Positions 36,696 through 49,050 of a DNA stretch of 64,000 bases are shown here, piece after piece (the stretch's first letter is position 1; every line of letters starts with the position of its first letter). A program made the position numbers and the translations under genes. The stretch is from assembly GCF_963259705.1 (NCBI RefSeq), contig NC_081849.1, positions 55,462,093-55,526,092 on the forward strand. Reading direction: 5' to 3'. Source of the DNA: Myotis daubentonii (Eukaryota > Chordata > Mammalia > Chiroptera > Vespertilionidae). The notes beneath the pieces were generated by a model. The model worked only from the letters and a program-made list of their open reading frames with translations. It did no database searches and was not told where the DNA came from.

Positions 36696-37271
36696 AAGGG
36701 TGTCCCAAAATTCACACAAGAAGTAATTTTGATAGAAAACACAGGTTTATAATTAAAAATTGTAAATTGTTTATTGGTTCATAAAGCATACAGGATAGGG
36801 TTATGTTTGGAATAGTATATTGGGTAAATGGCCTCCACGGCTTTGCTGGCACACACACACTCTTTTGTTGAAATTTTCCATGACCGTTTTGCATAAATGT
36901 GGCTGAATTTCGATGGGGCTTATTTTCACCTTGATGGCTTGGTTAATCAACAAAATGGTCTCATTTGGGGTTCAGAAAATCCACGAGTGATTGTTGAGAA
37001 ACAAGCGCATCCACAACGTGTCACTGTTTGGTGCGGATTTGGGGCTGGAGGCATCATCGGACCATTCTTCTTCGAAAATGCGGCTGCTCGGGCAATAACA
37101 AAAGAGTGCATGTGTGCCAGCAAAGCCGCGGAGGCCATTTACCCAAAATGCTATTGCATACATAACCCTATACTGTATATTTTATGAATCAATAAAAAAT
37201 TTTACAACTTTTAATTATAAACCTGTGTTTTCTATCAAAATTACTTCTTGCGTGAATTTTGGGACACCCTT
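36696..37271 (+). mobile_element. mariner element with long inverted arms, defective
   Basis: Termini AAGGGTGTCCCAAAATTCAC pair between the two ends, and the inverted similarity runs on for about 174 bp (36696-36869 against 37097-37271). TA flanks both sides. Between the arms lies a transposase relic on the plus strand: FDGAYFHLDGLVNQQNGLIWG, then HPQRVTVWCGFGAGGIIGPF, matching the middle of mariner transposases near the first catalytic aspartate. The rest of the DDD/D domain and the DNA-binding domain are absent, so it cannot be active. Confidence 0.88.
36894..37100 (+). pseudogene. mariner transposase fragment
   Basis: About 65 residues of a mariner-type (IS630/Tc1/mariner superfamily) transposase, covering HFHLDG.VNQQN..IWG and HPQRVTVWCGFGAGGIIGPFFFENAA. 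The first acidic motif is altered (DGA where DEA is usual) and the second and third catalytic acids are missing. The frame continues into the right inverted arm, which is not transposase. A dead relic with no independent function. Confidence 0.8.
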
Positions 37272-37539
37272 TACTTGTTCAGAAAGCCATCACATTTCTA
37301 ATTTTAAGGCATATTTTTGAGTCAATTCTTTAATCAAAGGGTGAAATTTGAAGACTCATTCTCAGATGTATGCTCTACCGCTCCCAGGATGTTAATTTTT
37401 ACTGTTTGTATAAATTCATTCATTCTCAGTTTTTCCAGTTAAGTGTTTTTCCTGCACTTTAGAAAATATTATCTGTTGCTTCTTACCTTAACAGGTGTTA
37501 CACACCTGCAGACTAACTTTATTGTCTCTTTCCCTTTTA

Positions 37540-37767
37540 TTTTTATTTATTTTTTAAAATATATATTATTAATTTTTTACAGAGAGGAAGGGAGAGGGAT
37601 AGAGAGTTAGAAACATCGATGACAGAGAAACATCGATCAGCTGCCTCCTGCACACTCCCTACTGGGGATGTGCCCGCAACCAAGATACATGCCCTTGGCC
37701 GGAATCGAACCTGGGACCCTTCAGTCCGCAGGCCAATGCTCTATCCACTGAGCCAAACCGATTAGGG
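37540..37767 (-). mobile_element. Ves-type SINE, young, inverted
   Basis: A clean copy with a 14-bp target duplication CTCTTTCCCTTTTA at 37526-37539 and 37768-37781. It contains GGAATCGAACCTGGGACCCT and ACTGAGCCAAACCGATTAGG. Confidence 0.95.
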
Positions 37768-37781
37768 CTCTTTCCCTTTTA

Positions 37782-39326
37782 ATAATACTTTGATCTTTCT
37801 TCATGAGCTGAACCTGCCACTTCATAATCATTCCTTGTTGCTTCCAGAAGGGACATGAGCAGTATATTCTGAAATTAAAAAATCGTTTTCAACTCATCTA
37901 ATAGATTAAACATCCTGTTACATCTCTTGGGTGATAGCTGACATTGCAAACTCATATAAGAGTTGTGGTTTTCTGCCACTGTCACCTTGCTGCATCCTCT
38001 GGCGTGACGGCTGAAGGCTTTTCTCGTTTGCAAGTCACTCTCGTGCTTTTCATTCCATATATGCATTTCTCAGTTGTGCCAGGGTTCTATCATTTTACTG
38101 GCCTCCCTACTTTTAGCAGAATCTCACAATTTAGTTTTAACTGTGAAATTTGTCGGAATGCTTCTACCCTTTCCTATTTATTGAATTAGGTATATTTAAC
38201 TTTCCCCTTGAGGACAGTGTCTAACATGAAGTCCACACACTGTAGTGGAATTCAAGTTTCCTGAACATGAAAAAGTCAGGCCACCAAGAGAGCTTGTGCT
38301 ACTTTCTTCATGAATCGCTAGCATAAGGCCAGGTAGATTGGAGGACTTAAAGAACTGGCTTGTTATCTGACACAGAAAAAGATGAAATAACAGCAGCATG
38401 ACAGACTCTTAGAGCATTAAATGAATTAAATGATGCAGTGGTAGAAGGAACTATTTGCAAAATCATTAAAAATGTTTGAGGCCAAATCTATTTTCTTCTT
38501 CCTCTAAATCTGAATGGACTGTAAAGAATGTCTGAAATCATGGGGTGCATTCTGAATCCTTTATTCCGTTTCTTTTATCAAGTCTGAGAAAGCTGTGTGA
38601 ATGTTAATATGTGCTGAATAAATCCTGTGATCACTGTAGCACCTTATAATGATGTGTTCCCAAGCTGCCATATCACGGTTGATTATTACTTCTTTTTCTT
38701 TGCAATCCTTCATTTAATTTCCATTCCTCACCCTGGTGTTAATATTCCTGACGATTTGAATTCATTTTAGAGTTCATGAGATGCTGTATCAAATGTTTTG
38801 CTAAAATCCAAATGTATTACATCTCCCACATTGCATTCATCCACTAATCTTGTAATTCAATAAAAAAAAGCAATCAGATTTGTTTGGCATGATTTGTTCT
38901 GTGTAAACCCATGCTGCTTATTGCTCAATGGTGCTTAAATGATAAGTAGTGCTCAATGCAAATTTCCTCATCTAACTTCTCATTTAAGCTCAGAAAAGTC
39001 TATAATGTTTTTGTTCATAGATTTTCTTCTGGCTTATAGCTAGCTTCTGGTCCTAAAAACCAGAGAACAGAAAGAACACACTAGTTGTTGTTTTTTTTAT
39101 GATAACATTTTTCTCTTTCTGCTTTTGTATTACTTGTTTTTCCCATTTATTACCCATGTATTTTTAAATTTAGATTTTCATTAAATTTATGATGGGTTTA
39201 ATCCCTCTATTCCTATTTTCCTAGTTAATTGATGGAGGGACAAGAAGACAATGAGAAAAAAATTTATTTCAAACATCACTATTGAGAATATAGGGCAATG
39301 CCTTGGTTATATTTATGCAATTCATA
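37782..39326. other. No gene seen
   Basis: Contains one ancient repeat (38755-39065). The remainder is AT-rich and unassigned. Confidence 0.6.
38755..39065 (+). repeat. Ancient interspersed repeat, family uncertain
   Basis: TGTTTTGCTAAAATCCAAAT, CATCCACTAATCTTGTAATT and GGCATGATTTGTTCTGTGTA together recall a widely dispersed old vertebrate repeat (possibly CR1/L3 related). I cannot name it with certainty. Confidence 0.4.
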
Positions 39327-39348
39327 TATATATATATATATATATATT
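39327..39348. repeat. (TA)n at a Helitron 5' end
   Basis: A run of TA units occupies the place where the Helitron TCCTATATAATAAAAG start should be. Confidence 0.9.
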
Positions 39349-39516
39349 ATACAAAGTGTCCCCTTGGGACTTCGACCAACCAACCAGGAGTTTGATCACT
39401 TGCTATGACATGCGCTGACCACCAGGGGGTGGCATGCTCTGACCACCAGGGGCAGCCGGCAGCCGGCAGCCACTAGGACTCCACCTGTACACGAATTTCG
39501 TGCACTGGGCCTCTAG
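39329..39516 (+). mobile_element. HeliBat-type Helitron with eroded 5' end
   Basis: The 3' end is intact: hairpin region CACGAATTTCGTGCACTGGG, then CTAG and T. The body has ACAAAGTGTCCCCTTGGGAC and ACCACCAGGGGGTGG, typical of HeliBat. The expected TC...ATAATAAAAG start is replaced by a TA dinucleotide run, so the left boundary is approximate. Confidence 0.85.
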
Positions 39517-39627
39517 TATAATATAATAAAGAAATAGTTATAATTTACCTCTTATATCTGAATCTCTCATGTAACAGATGAGACATTTCATTTTAATAGA
39601 TTCTTTCACTTTCATATGATCATAATA

Positions 39628-39985
39628 TAAACTCCTATTTTGGGTTGAGTTCTGTCCTCACCCCATGTAGAGTCTTAACTGCAGCACCTCAGAATGAGAC
39701 CTTATTTGGAGAAAGGATCTTTGTCAAGGTAAGTGAACACGAGGTCATGAGAGTGAGCCCTAATCCAATGAGACTGGTGTTATCCTGAAAAGAGAAATTG
39801 GATACAGAGGCAGAAGCAGTGGGAAGAGGATGTGAAAACATGAGCGGAAAAGAAGGCCAACAGTAAACTAAGGAGAGAAGCCTGGAATCAATCCAGCTCT
39901 CAGAAGGTACCAGCCCTATCAACACCTTGATTTTGGACGTCTAGTCTCCAAATTTGAGATAATAAATTCTGCTGTTCAACTGCCA
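39628..39985 (+). mobile_element. MLT1-type LTR (ERVL-MaLR)
   Basis: Plus orientation, with AATGAGACCTTATTTGGAGA, CCTAATCCAATGAGACTGGT and ACACCTTGATTTTGGACGTC in MLT1 order. Solo LTR, diverged. Confidence 0.8.
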
Positions 39986-42429
39986 TGTTCAACTTCATGA
40001 GGACATATCTAAAGTTCATAAACCTTAAAGTCTAGCCACTTCAGCCTCATAAAAACCCAGATAGATGCCTATGTCCCTCGTAACTGTCCACCATTCGTTG
40101 AGTGATAAAATATGATACAGGAATATATAAAATAAAATTTACGAAAAATATTGTGGACCACCACAGATGTAGAGGAGGCGGGAACGGCTAATTGTATGGG
40201 GTCTAGGGAATTTTCCCTCTCAAGGATATCTGTCCTGAAGGGAAGTTTTAATGTTTCCATTTGGGAAAGCTATCATTCGAGGCTAACTGAGGAGAGCATT
40301 TTAACCAGGCTTTCTTATCTAGGGTGCAGGTAAAGAATGAATTTATTTTCCAAACATTGAGAGTAAAATTGGGCACAATTAATAATATGCAGAGACAAAA
40401 TAGGTGAATTGGCCAAGGCCACCAGGGACTATCCCATGCAAACTGGGATTCTTAGGCAAGTATAAACGTATGAGCTTCCTGCTGTAAGAGTCACAACAAT
40501 AGACTATTGAGTGGGATGGGTCAAGAACTAGAATGACTCAGAAGTATCCTATAACACCTATCGCCCTTTTTGAACAACATTAGGAGGTTTGCAACAGAGG
40601 TGCAGTTGTTAGGGTGTGTACCAAGTGTAGCTATAGTTTCTACAAAATGGGGCCCCTTTGGCTTTGAAAGCCTTCTAACCAGTTGGTTATTGTTGCTTGG
40701 AACCATCAAACACTAATACAATGTTCCTTTCATAATACAGTGAGGAATCCCAGTATGTATACTAGTACATACATAGCAAGTGGGTGTTTGATAAATGTTT
40801 TCACTCAAGAGGCTCAGAATCAAGGCAGTCTAGAAGTTACTGACTGGGTAGTCTGCCCTGCCTTGATTTTTAGCTAAATTTTTAACATCCTCCTGTATTA
40901 TGGGCCACGCAGACAAATGCTTCACTTTATAGTACATGGTAGAAGCGAAACAATCATCATATTTGAATAAAAGTATCCCTGCTTCCCACTGTCACTAGCA
41001 TTCTTAAGGCTACATGTTTGCCATATTTCTTTTGCATAGAGTCTATGTACTATATGATAAAATATTGCAGCTTAATAAATATACCACATTATGTAGTTCT
41101 CTAAGTATGTGTTAAATTCACAATGGCTAGTCTACCTATTGGGAGGGAGAATAATTTAGATGCAGAACATAGATAATCAACTGATTTTAAAGCAGTATTT
41201 AATAACAATTTGTAGAAGGCTCATATATGGGGATTTTAAAAGATTAAATCAATGAATTTCCCCACATAAAACAAATGAATAATCCAAAGTCTGTCTACTA
41301 TGAGTGACTTAATAAATCTATGTGGAGTGTATTTCTTCTTTGGGAATCTAAATTATCATAATATTTATTTTCATATTTTTCCTTGTTTTAGTTTTAGAAA
41401 CACTGCCTCAGGGTTTCTACATAATCACAATTTTTTTGGTGAAAATAAACAGTAAATTCTGGTGAAGTCTTTTTTTCAATTGATTCTATTTCCTAATATT
41501 CTTGATACTGAATTTCAGAGGTAAGCATGTGAAATCATTAAAATGACAACTTTATGGATTATTTGTAACAATTCCTATTTACACCTGCAAAACCAGCTCC
41601 TCATGAGGCAAACACGTAAAAAGCCAACAAATAAATTTGGAATGTATCACATTTGGGCCTGGGATTTCTAGCTGAAAAAGATTAAATAATAGAAACTTCT
41701 TCAGACGCTGCCTTTTCAATAACAAATCATAATTTACTCTGTCGAATGATTCTTACCAAAGGCACCTTAATCTATATGTGATTAAGTACCATCTTTCAAG
41801 GAAAAAACTTTGAAAGGAACCTATAAGAGACTTGAAAAGTCACAAAAAATATTTGGTTTATTTTAATCTAGCAAGTTCTTAGACTAAACATATGGGCAGG
41901 GGGTGGTGGAGAGTTGCCCGATTTACCTTGATAGACTAATTTCACATTAATTAAATACTGTTATAAAAACTAGCATGTTTCTGTTTGGGATTTTTTGCCA
42001 TAAATTATATCTGAAATTACCACCGTGTTAAAGAATTTAAGCATGCTTCAGTATGCTTGTGTCTTTCTGACACATTAACCAAATTCTTCAATTCAAACTA
42101 AAGAAACAGGAGTGCAAAAGATCAGTTCACTGTTTCATGAAGCTTGTTTTAAGGGGCTATTTTTATTTTTTAATACATTTAAATAACTGAGTTATTTTTT
42201 AAAAATCCAATAAGGTGGTTACCTAAATGAACTTTTTCCCCTGCAACAATCATTGGGGCTTTGTAGAAATAGTGCTTATACATAATGTTTATTTTTCTTA
42301 AATAAAACTATTAAACTCCACTATAAAATTAAGGCCAACCATTAATAAAGAAACCATAAGTAATGTAAATTATTAGAAAGTATAGTTATCTTTTTTACAT
42401 TTCTAATTCTAATATATTTCAGTATCTCC
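39986..42429. other. No gene seen
   Basis: AT-rich unassigned sequence. Short frames have no support. Confidence 0.6.
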
Positions 42430-42845
42430 TGTAGTATTTTTAATAACACTTTAAGAATAAAAGAATCTAAATGTGTTAGAAATAGTGGCCATAGTTGTAC
42501 AACATTTTGAATATAATTAACTAGAGGCCTGTGCAAATTTGTGCACAGGTGGGATCCACTGGCCTGCCCCAATCGAGGCGGATCAGACTGGGCCAGCCAG
42601 GTGGGGGGCTGAGGGTGGTTGGCAGGGGTGAGGGGAACCGATCAGGGGCGGGGCCGGACAGGGGAAGGGGTTGCAGGCAGTTGGCTGGCCGGTCCCACTC
42701 CCTGGTTGAACTCTTGGTGGAATTCCCAGTTGAGGGGACAATTTGCATATTTATTAGCCTTTTATTATATAGGATGCCACTGAACTATACACTTAAAATG
42801 ACTTAAATGGCAAATTTTAAGTTATAAATATTTTACTATATTTTA
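42430..42845 (+). mobile_element. LINE-1 3' UTR split by Helitron
   Basis: Left piece has GGCCATAGTTGTACAACATT. The right piece (from 42775) has ATGCCACTGAACTATACACT and GGCAAATTTTAAGTTATAAA, the usual order of this L1 3' UTR. The 254-bp Helitron at 42521-42774 lies between them. Confidence 0.75.
42521..42774 (-). mobile_element. Short HeliBat-type Helitron, inverted
   Basis: On the minus strand it starts TCCTATATAATAAAAGGC and ends with hairpin TGCACAAATTTGCACA and CTAG. The interior is a GC-rich, purine-biased 200 bp. It splits an L1 3' end: LINE-like sequence ends at 42520 and resumes at 42775. Confidence 0.92.
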
Positions 42846-44918
42846 AAATAGAAAACCTGTAAACAATTTTATTAGGAGTATTTTTAAGTATAAAGTAAAA
42901 TATTGCTGTAGTGTTAAAAGGACAGAATTTTTCAGTTTCAAAAGTAGTGCCACATGCATTATCATTTTTCTTCTGCCAATTAAATTTACATTAACTTTCT
43001 ATAGGGCAATATAGAAAGTTGTACTGGCTATACAGGAAATTAAAAAGGTGTATAAGATGTCACAGTCCCCTTTGCAGCAATGTGACAAGTTTTAAAAATT
43101 AAAATTTCATTATAAAATAGTTCCTATGCTTTCAGTTCTACTTTCTACTTTGAAAATCTATTTGTTACTCCTTCCGAATCACATGACTTTGAATCTACTA
43201 TGCTTTAAACGTTTTCTTGGAAATCTATTCCAAGGGCAGTGTTTACAACTTTACAAAGAATTTGATCAGGACATCTGTCTTTTGGGAAACCACTAAGTTA
43301 TATCCCTCCCTAAGAGGAAAACAAAGTGGACTTCAATCCTTTTCACTTCTAGATTCTGAAATGCTCAAAGTAAGTAACTACATACACAGATACTTACTAT
43401 GGTTTGACTTTGGTGTTAAGTAGCACTTCAGTTCTTTTTCAGATTTTTCTATAGACTTTTCAAAATGGTCAAAAAATAAATTTTAAGTAAGACTTTGTTT
43501 AAGCAAAATGTGAGTCATTGTTACATACATTTTTAAGTCGTTAAAAACCTACAGTAAGAACGTAGCAAGGTCCAGGTTACACGAAAGAGTAAGGTTTATG
43601 AGTTTGCCGGTGATCACTTGACATCAACACAATGACATTTTGGTGTTGCCATTTGCCTCAGCTTCTCAGACTAAGCCAATTCAAGTGATGGGGTTGGAAG
43701 CATATGTCATGTTGGCTGGCACATGGGAGTCAGTGACATAATTTAGATAGTTCCTTCAACAAAATTTCTTCCTGACACAGTTACTGAAGAGATTCATTTT
43801 CTCAGAAAAGTTTAAATGATTAGATCATATAACTAAAATAAGTTTTATCAGGTGTCTTGGGACCTGTTACCAGAAAGAGAATAATACCTGGGAATTGATA
43901 GGAGTAAAGACATTACCTAAGTGACTTGATCATAAATTAAATGATTAAGATCTTTTAGATAATTAGAAGCAAGTCAAAATTAGACTACATTTACCAGTTT
44001 TAAAATGTGCCACATTCCAGAGTGATCACGATAGTCCAATATTTTCCATTTCTGGGCTTTTATTTTAGATTTAAGTTTTGAGCATATTTATTTTGCTATA
44101 ATTACATAAATTTCATAGCATGTTTCTCAAACCATAAGTATAATTTTAATACATCCAAGTGAATTAAAAATCTTTCCCATGAAAACATAAATATAATTTT
44201 AGAATGGAAGTAAATAAGAATATTAGAGCCTATCTGCCAAAAAGCCTACCTTACATGTAAATTCATAAACCATGGTTATTGTAGATATCTTTTTAATTGA
44301 ACACTCTAAAATTATCAATATTTCTATAAAGGCATCACTACTCTCATCAAATTCTCTCTTCTTAAACTATATTGTTCCATAAACTGATTTTTTTTTAAAT
44401 AAATCTTTATTTTTAAAAAAAACACGTTAAAAAAAGTCAAGTCCTAAATGTACCAGTTGCATTGAGTAAACTGGGCCACATTCTTCAGTGTTATGCCCCA
44501 CACTGATACCTCATGGAAACTTAGCTATTATGCAATTCTTATCACAATTGCTCAGTGTGTCCATGTGCCTTCTTTAACTTCCTTCTATTATTTTTATCCA
44601 AATTCTATTTTTTTTTACACCTCTATTTTCCCCCTCCTTCATATCAAACTGCAACTGGAAAATGGCTCACACTCACTTCTTATTTTTAAATTTTAGTTTT
44701 TCTCTTTTAAGATACCAGGTAAGAAACATTCAAATGGTCTTCTCGGTAATGTTTTGTCATTATAAGCTCTGAAAATGCAAATAAACAATGACTCATTTTT
44801 GTAACTACTATGATTAGCCAAATGGTATATTATTGAGTAATATATTTCTTCCTTATCGTATAATGATAAGTTGACTCATATTTCAGAATTGTTATCTTAT
44901 TATCAGAGATATTCTATA
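42846..44918. other. No gene seen
   Basis: AT-rich and unassigned. A T/A-rich bit at 44385-44440 resembles a SINE tail only weakly. Confidence 0.6.
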
Positions 44919-45247
44919 CTAGAGGCCTGGTGCATGGATTCATGCACCGTGGGGTCCCTCAGCATGGCCTGCAGGGATTGGACCAAAACTGGCAGTTCAA
45001 TGCTGGCTGCTGGTCCCACTCACCCAGGCCCGCTGTGCCTGCTGCGGGCTCGTGCCATCAGTTCCGACTGGGAAAGGCTCACGCAGCCTGTGTCTGGCGC
45101 CTGTTGGTCAGCTGAGCAGTGCTCCTGCTGTGGGAGCACAATGACCACCAGGGGGCAGCTTCTGTGTTGAGCATCTGCCAGTCACTGGTGGTCAGTGTGC
45201 ATCATAGTGACTGGTCATTTGTTTTTTTAGGCTTTTATATATATAGA
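44919..45247 (-). mobile_element. HeliBat-type Helitron, inverted
   Basis: On the minus strand the 5' end reads TCTATATATATAAAAGCC. The 3' end has the hairpin GTGCATGAATCCATGCAC, then CTAG. It contains GACCACCAGGGGGCAG and the matching inverted motif CACTGGTGGTC. No coding sequence. Confidence 0.9.
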
Positions 45248-45611
45248 TATCAGTCAGACCTAATAGTTAGTTGCAGATATTATGATTGCATAGTAACAAC
45301 TCAACCTAGCACCAAAATAAATTTATTTTTAAAAATACCTGGCTTGGGCAACAGAATTGTGCTACTATGCTGTAATTATCATGCAGGGGAATTAAATAAT
45401 CTAAAAGCTTGCTTCAATTATCATTTACTTTGACAGAAGAGGTGAATTTTAATAAAGAAGGCTTTCAGTACCATTTATGCAGAGTAAAGTGAGACTATCT
45501 CAATGGTGATCAAAAATGTCCTTTAATAATTTCTAATCATAGCTCATTCAGTAAAACGTATTTGTCCATCGTTAAGTCAATAAGTATTTTTACTATACAG
45601 TGTCTTCATCT
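45248..45611. other. No gene seen
   Basis: Short unassigned interval between a Helitron and an MLT1 LTR. Confidence 0.6.
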
Positions 45612-46079
45612 GTGTGGTAAACAACATCCCTCCCCTCCATTTCCATGTTCTAATCCCAGGAACCTGTGACTGATAACTGATCTGGCAGAAGGGACTTTGA
45701 AGAGGTGATTAAAGACTTTGAGATGGGGAGATGACCCAGGTTTATCTGGGTGGACCCTAAATGTAATCATAAGTGTCCTTATAAGAGGGAGGCAGAGCAA
45801 GACTTGTCAGTAGTAAAGGAGAAAGGAATATGGCCACAGAAGTAGAGATTGAAGTGATGGAGCCAGAAGCCAGGTAGGTCAGCAATCTCTAAAAGTGGAA
45901 GATGCTAAGATGGGGTTCACCCCAGGAGCCTCCGGAAGAAACAAGCCAGGTGGACATCTTAATTTTAGCCCCTTTAGACTTATTTTTGACTTCTGATCTC
46001 CAGAATGATCATAGGATAAATTAGTCTCGCAGCCAATGAATTTGTGGTAATATGTTACAGCATCTATAGGAAACTAATA
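45612..46079 (+). mobile_element. MLT1-type LTR (ERVL-MaLR)
   Basis: Plus orientation, with GTGACTGATAACTGATCTGG, GTCCTTATAAGAGGGAGGCA and the end GTTACAGCATCTATAGGAAACT. It ends at TA, directly next to a Tigger1-type MITE. No internal retroviral sequence. Confidence 0.82.
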
Positions 46080-46254
46080 CCGGCATACCTCAGAGATATT
46101 GCAGGTTCCATTCCAGACCACAGTAATAAAGCCAGTATCTCAATAAAGCGAGGTGTAATCTTTTTGCTGGTGGAGGGTCCTGCCTTCAGTTTGTAAGAAA
46201 TGCAACACCTGTGAAGCACAATAAAGCGAAGCCCAATAAAATGAGGTATGCCTG
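46080..46254 (+). mobile_element. Tigger1-type MITE
   Basis: Ends CGGCATACCTCAGAGATATT and AATAAAATGAGGTATGCCTG are imperfect inverted repeats of Tigger1, with the transposase gene deleted. It begins exactly after the terminal TA of an MLT1 LTR. Confidence 0.82.
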
Positions 46255-46269
46255 CACAATCTATAAAAA

Positions 46270-49050
46270 GGTTTAATTAAATAATCTCTGAGGTCCTCTA
46301 TGACTTGAGAAAACTGCTCTGCACTGTCAGCCTTATGAACTTTTATTTTAAGCTTTTTTAATAGGCATTACTTAAGAAAAATTATTTTTCATTAACTATT
46401 TGGGACGTAACATTCTTTGCTATTATTAGTCTGTTGGGTATCAGCATGTCATCAACAAGAGGCAGCAAATACTAGGGGAGATATTTCTTTTATTTACTCT
46501 TACTAAGTTGAAGGAAAATGTTATATGACTGATTTTTATGTTTGAGTAGCCAATTCCGTTAGAAATTCAAGAACACAAAATCTTACAGAAATCAGCTGCC
46601 AGATTTATTAATCTATCTGAAAATAAAAATACAACCAAACAAAATTAGAATAAGAACAGAACTTAAAAATAAAACTTTAGATTCATTTCCCAAAAGTTCA
46701 TAATGCAATGTTTTAAATCCTTCTGTATTAGAAATATCCTTAATGTTGGCCAAGTACTTATTCATTCAGTGAGTCACTACCTTAAACAGCAAAATATATA
46801 GTTTGTCCTTAAATAGTATATAATTAAAACCAATTCTTCCATTGATTCCTTAAGATAACTCATAGCCCAATCCTCCCCACTGGCAAACTATAGAATTTTA
46901 CAAAGAAAAAAAATGAAAAATGAAAAGAGAAATTGAAAAAAAAACAATCCTTAATACAATTTTCATTTACATCATATTTTAAAGATCCATTTTCAATTTC
47001 TCCAAATATGTCAATTCTCTTTCCAATAAAACTTTAGCTGAGTATTTTAAAATCTGTTTTTATTAAATGGCGGGGGGGAGGGAGGTTTCTGATTTTTAAG
47101 GCATATTTATTAGCCCACAATGGGTCTAACGATATATAATGTATGTGTAGAATAATCATTGAAATCACAGGTTACATACATATGTTGAAATTAGAATTTT
47201 TTGTAGGATTAAATGTAAATAATATCGATTCAGAGATGTGTGGGAAAATGGGTAGCCAGGAGATTATCTTTCCCAATCTTTCCTGTGCTCGGCAAAATGC
47301 TTTCAGAGGTTGATTTTGGATTTGTGTGTAAGAATTTTTTTAACATTTTGATATAGACTCTAAAAAGGTTGTTCCTCTGGGATATGGATGGATTGAACAA
47401 AATTTATGTTTCTTGCTTGAATTGTTTAGCAAGCTATTCAGAGATGATATAAAACCACTTACTTATGGTTTTTTCAAGGTGAATGGTACAACACAACCTG
47501 CTTTAAATATTTTCCCCAAATGCAAAAACAAAAACAAAACAAAAACCTTTGGAACTTTAAATCTTTAAATCTTCTTTCAAATAATCCAATCACATTTACA
47601 CAAGTGTCCAAAACAAGAGGAGGGACAGATATCAGTGCCAGCACTATGTCATACAGCAACTTCCTCAGATACTTTTTGACAGTTTGTAAATCATACTCCA
47701 TTTCACCAAAGTTACAAAAGTTTCCACAGTTTCCCTTAGCAAGCTGAAGCTTACTCTTCATTTGTCAATGTGCATAAAAGCTGCTTATAGCATAGCATGG
47801 CGTAAGCTATTTTTTAAGCAATAAATGGTTTGAGTCATCTATTTTGTCCTGAAATGCTATCTGTAGTTAACTGCATTGCTTATAAATGGTCATAGTAAAT
47901 TCAGCATGAAAGAGAATATTACAGAAAAGACAGCAGCAGAAGCATTAGCATTATCTAATATTTATATATGTTATCAACATAACACAGCAGTAAAAGGTTT
48001 AAATGCATATCAATGGGTACCATCTCTAAAAATTACTATAGTACCTATTTAGTGTACTGGATATTTTTCTTAAGGAGTGCCTGCCGTATCTAGAACAGCA
48101 TAATAAGTGATTTAGTACAGTTAATTCTTACTGATTAAATAATGTTTCCATGTACTAAAATAAGTGAAAAGACAGATTTTTTTTTTTTTTTTGCTTCATT
48201 GTGATCCCAGATTTAACATTTAAATGCAAGTCCCAAGGCCCGCGATGGATCATTATTTAACTGAAGTGGGCTTCAACGTATTGGAACAACAGTATGATTT
48301 GTATCTAAATAGCAAGGTGGCACCAGATACATGTAATGCTACTGGCCTGGGACTCGGTTTGGAGCCAGAGTCCAAAATTGTGCCCCTCACTTACAGTCAT
48401 GGTGATTGCTCAACTGCAGAGAGAATTACCCATATTATGGTCACCCTCTGGGTGTCCTCTATAAAGCAAAACAAAGCAAAACAACAGCGAACGCAATCTC
48501 TACACACCTTTCTACAAGAGGTGCAAATACAGTCATTTCTAACATGAAACTGCCATGTACAGTAGATTTCTTTGTACACCTTGCAGAGACTCCGAAATGA
48601 CAGGGGAAGGTGCCCAAGGCAAATAGTCTCCAAGTGGATATTTACACAATGTGAACTAACTGTACCATAGATACCCAGAGGAAATGAACATCCTCGTATG
48701 CTGTCATCAAAGGAACATGATGTAGTTTCATCAAACTTAAAACCTGTAGGACCCCCTCCCGAGCCTAAGTGAAAAGTAATTCCCCGCTCCCCCCGCCCAT
48801 TCACCCTCTATCTTCCTGTTACACAGAACAAGTGTTTAGATTACTCCCACCCACCCACAAATAAAGTGCGCAGTCCATGACAGACCGTAGAATAATGCAA
48901 CAGGAAAAGCCCCTTTTGTGTATTATTATTTAAAAATAAAATACAAACAACAAAAATCGAACAAAGACTGGAGAGAGTGCAGAGATTCTCTGCATCTTCC
49001 AAAGAGAGGGCCAGTGCGAGAAGGCCCTGCTGGACTGTCCCGAGTGCTAG
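46270..49050 (-). other. ETV1: ETV1 3' untranslated region (left end uncertain)
   Basis: Sequence directly after the ETV1 stop codon on the minus strand. About 48200-49050 is repeat-free and less AT-rich than its surroundings, as expected of constrained UTR. The human ETV1 3' UTR is several kb long, so the region may extend to about 46270, where a Tigger-type repeat begins. Candidate polyadenylation signals AATAAA (minus strand) lie at 47106-47111, 47059-47064, 46489-46494 and 46342-46347; which is used cannot be told. A Pumilio-type element TGTAAATA (minus strand) lies at 48639-48646. A 12-base T run near 48180 reads as an internal A tract in the mRNA. The first 850 bases are secure; the far end is inference. 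Confidence 0.6.

Noticed and set aside
36897..37187. 96-codon frame as a live gene
   Set aside because: It is a fragment of mariner transposase continuing into an inverted arm; listed as a relic instead.
44385..44440. Ves SINE tail
   Set aside because: Only a T/A-rich stretch is present with no SINE body.
48224..48804. Frames of 107 and 135 codons on opposite strands
   Set aside because: They lie in the ETV1 3' UTR; no domain, and neither strand has a conserved start context.
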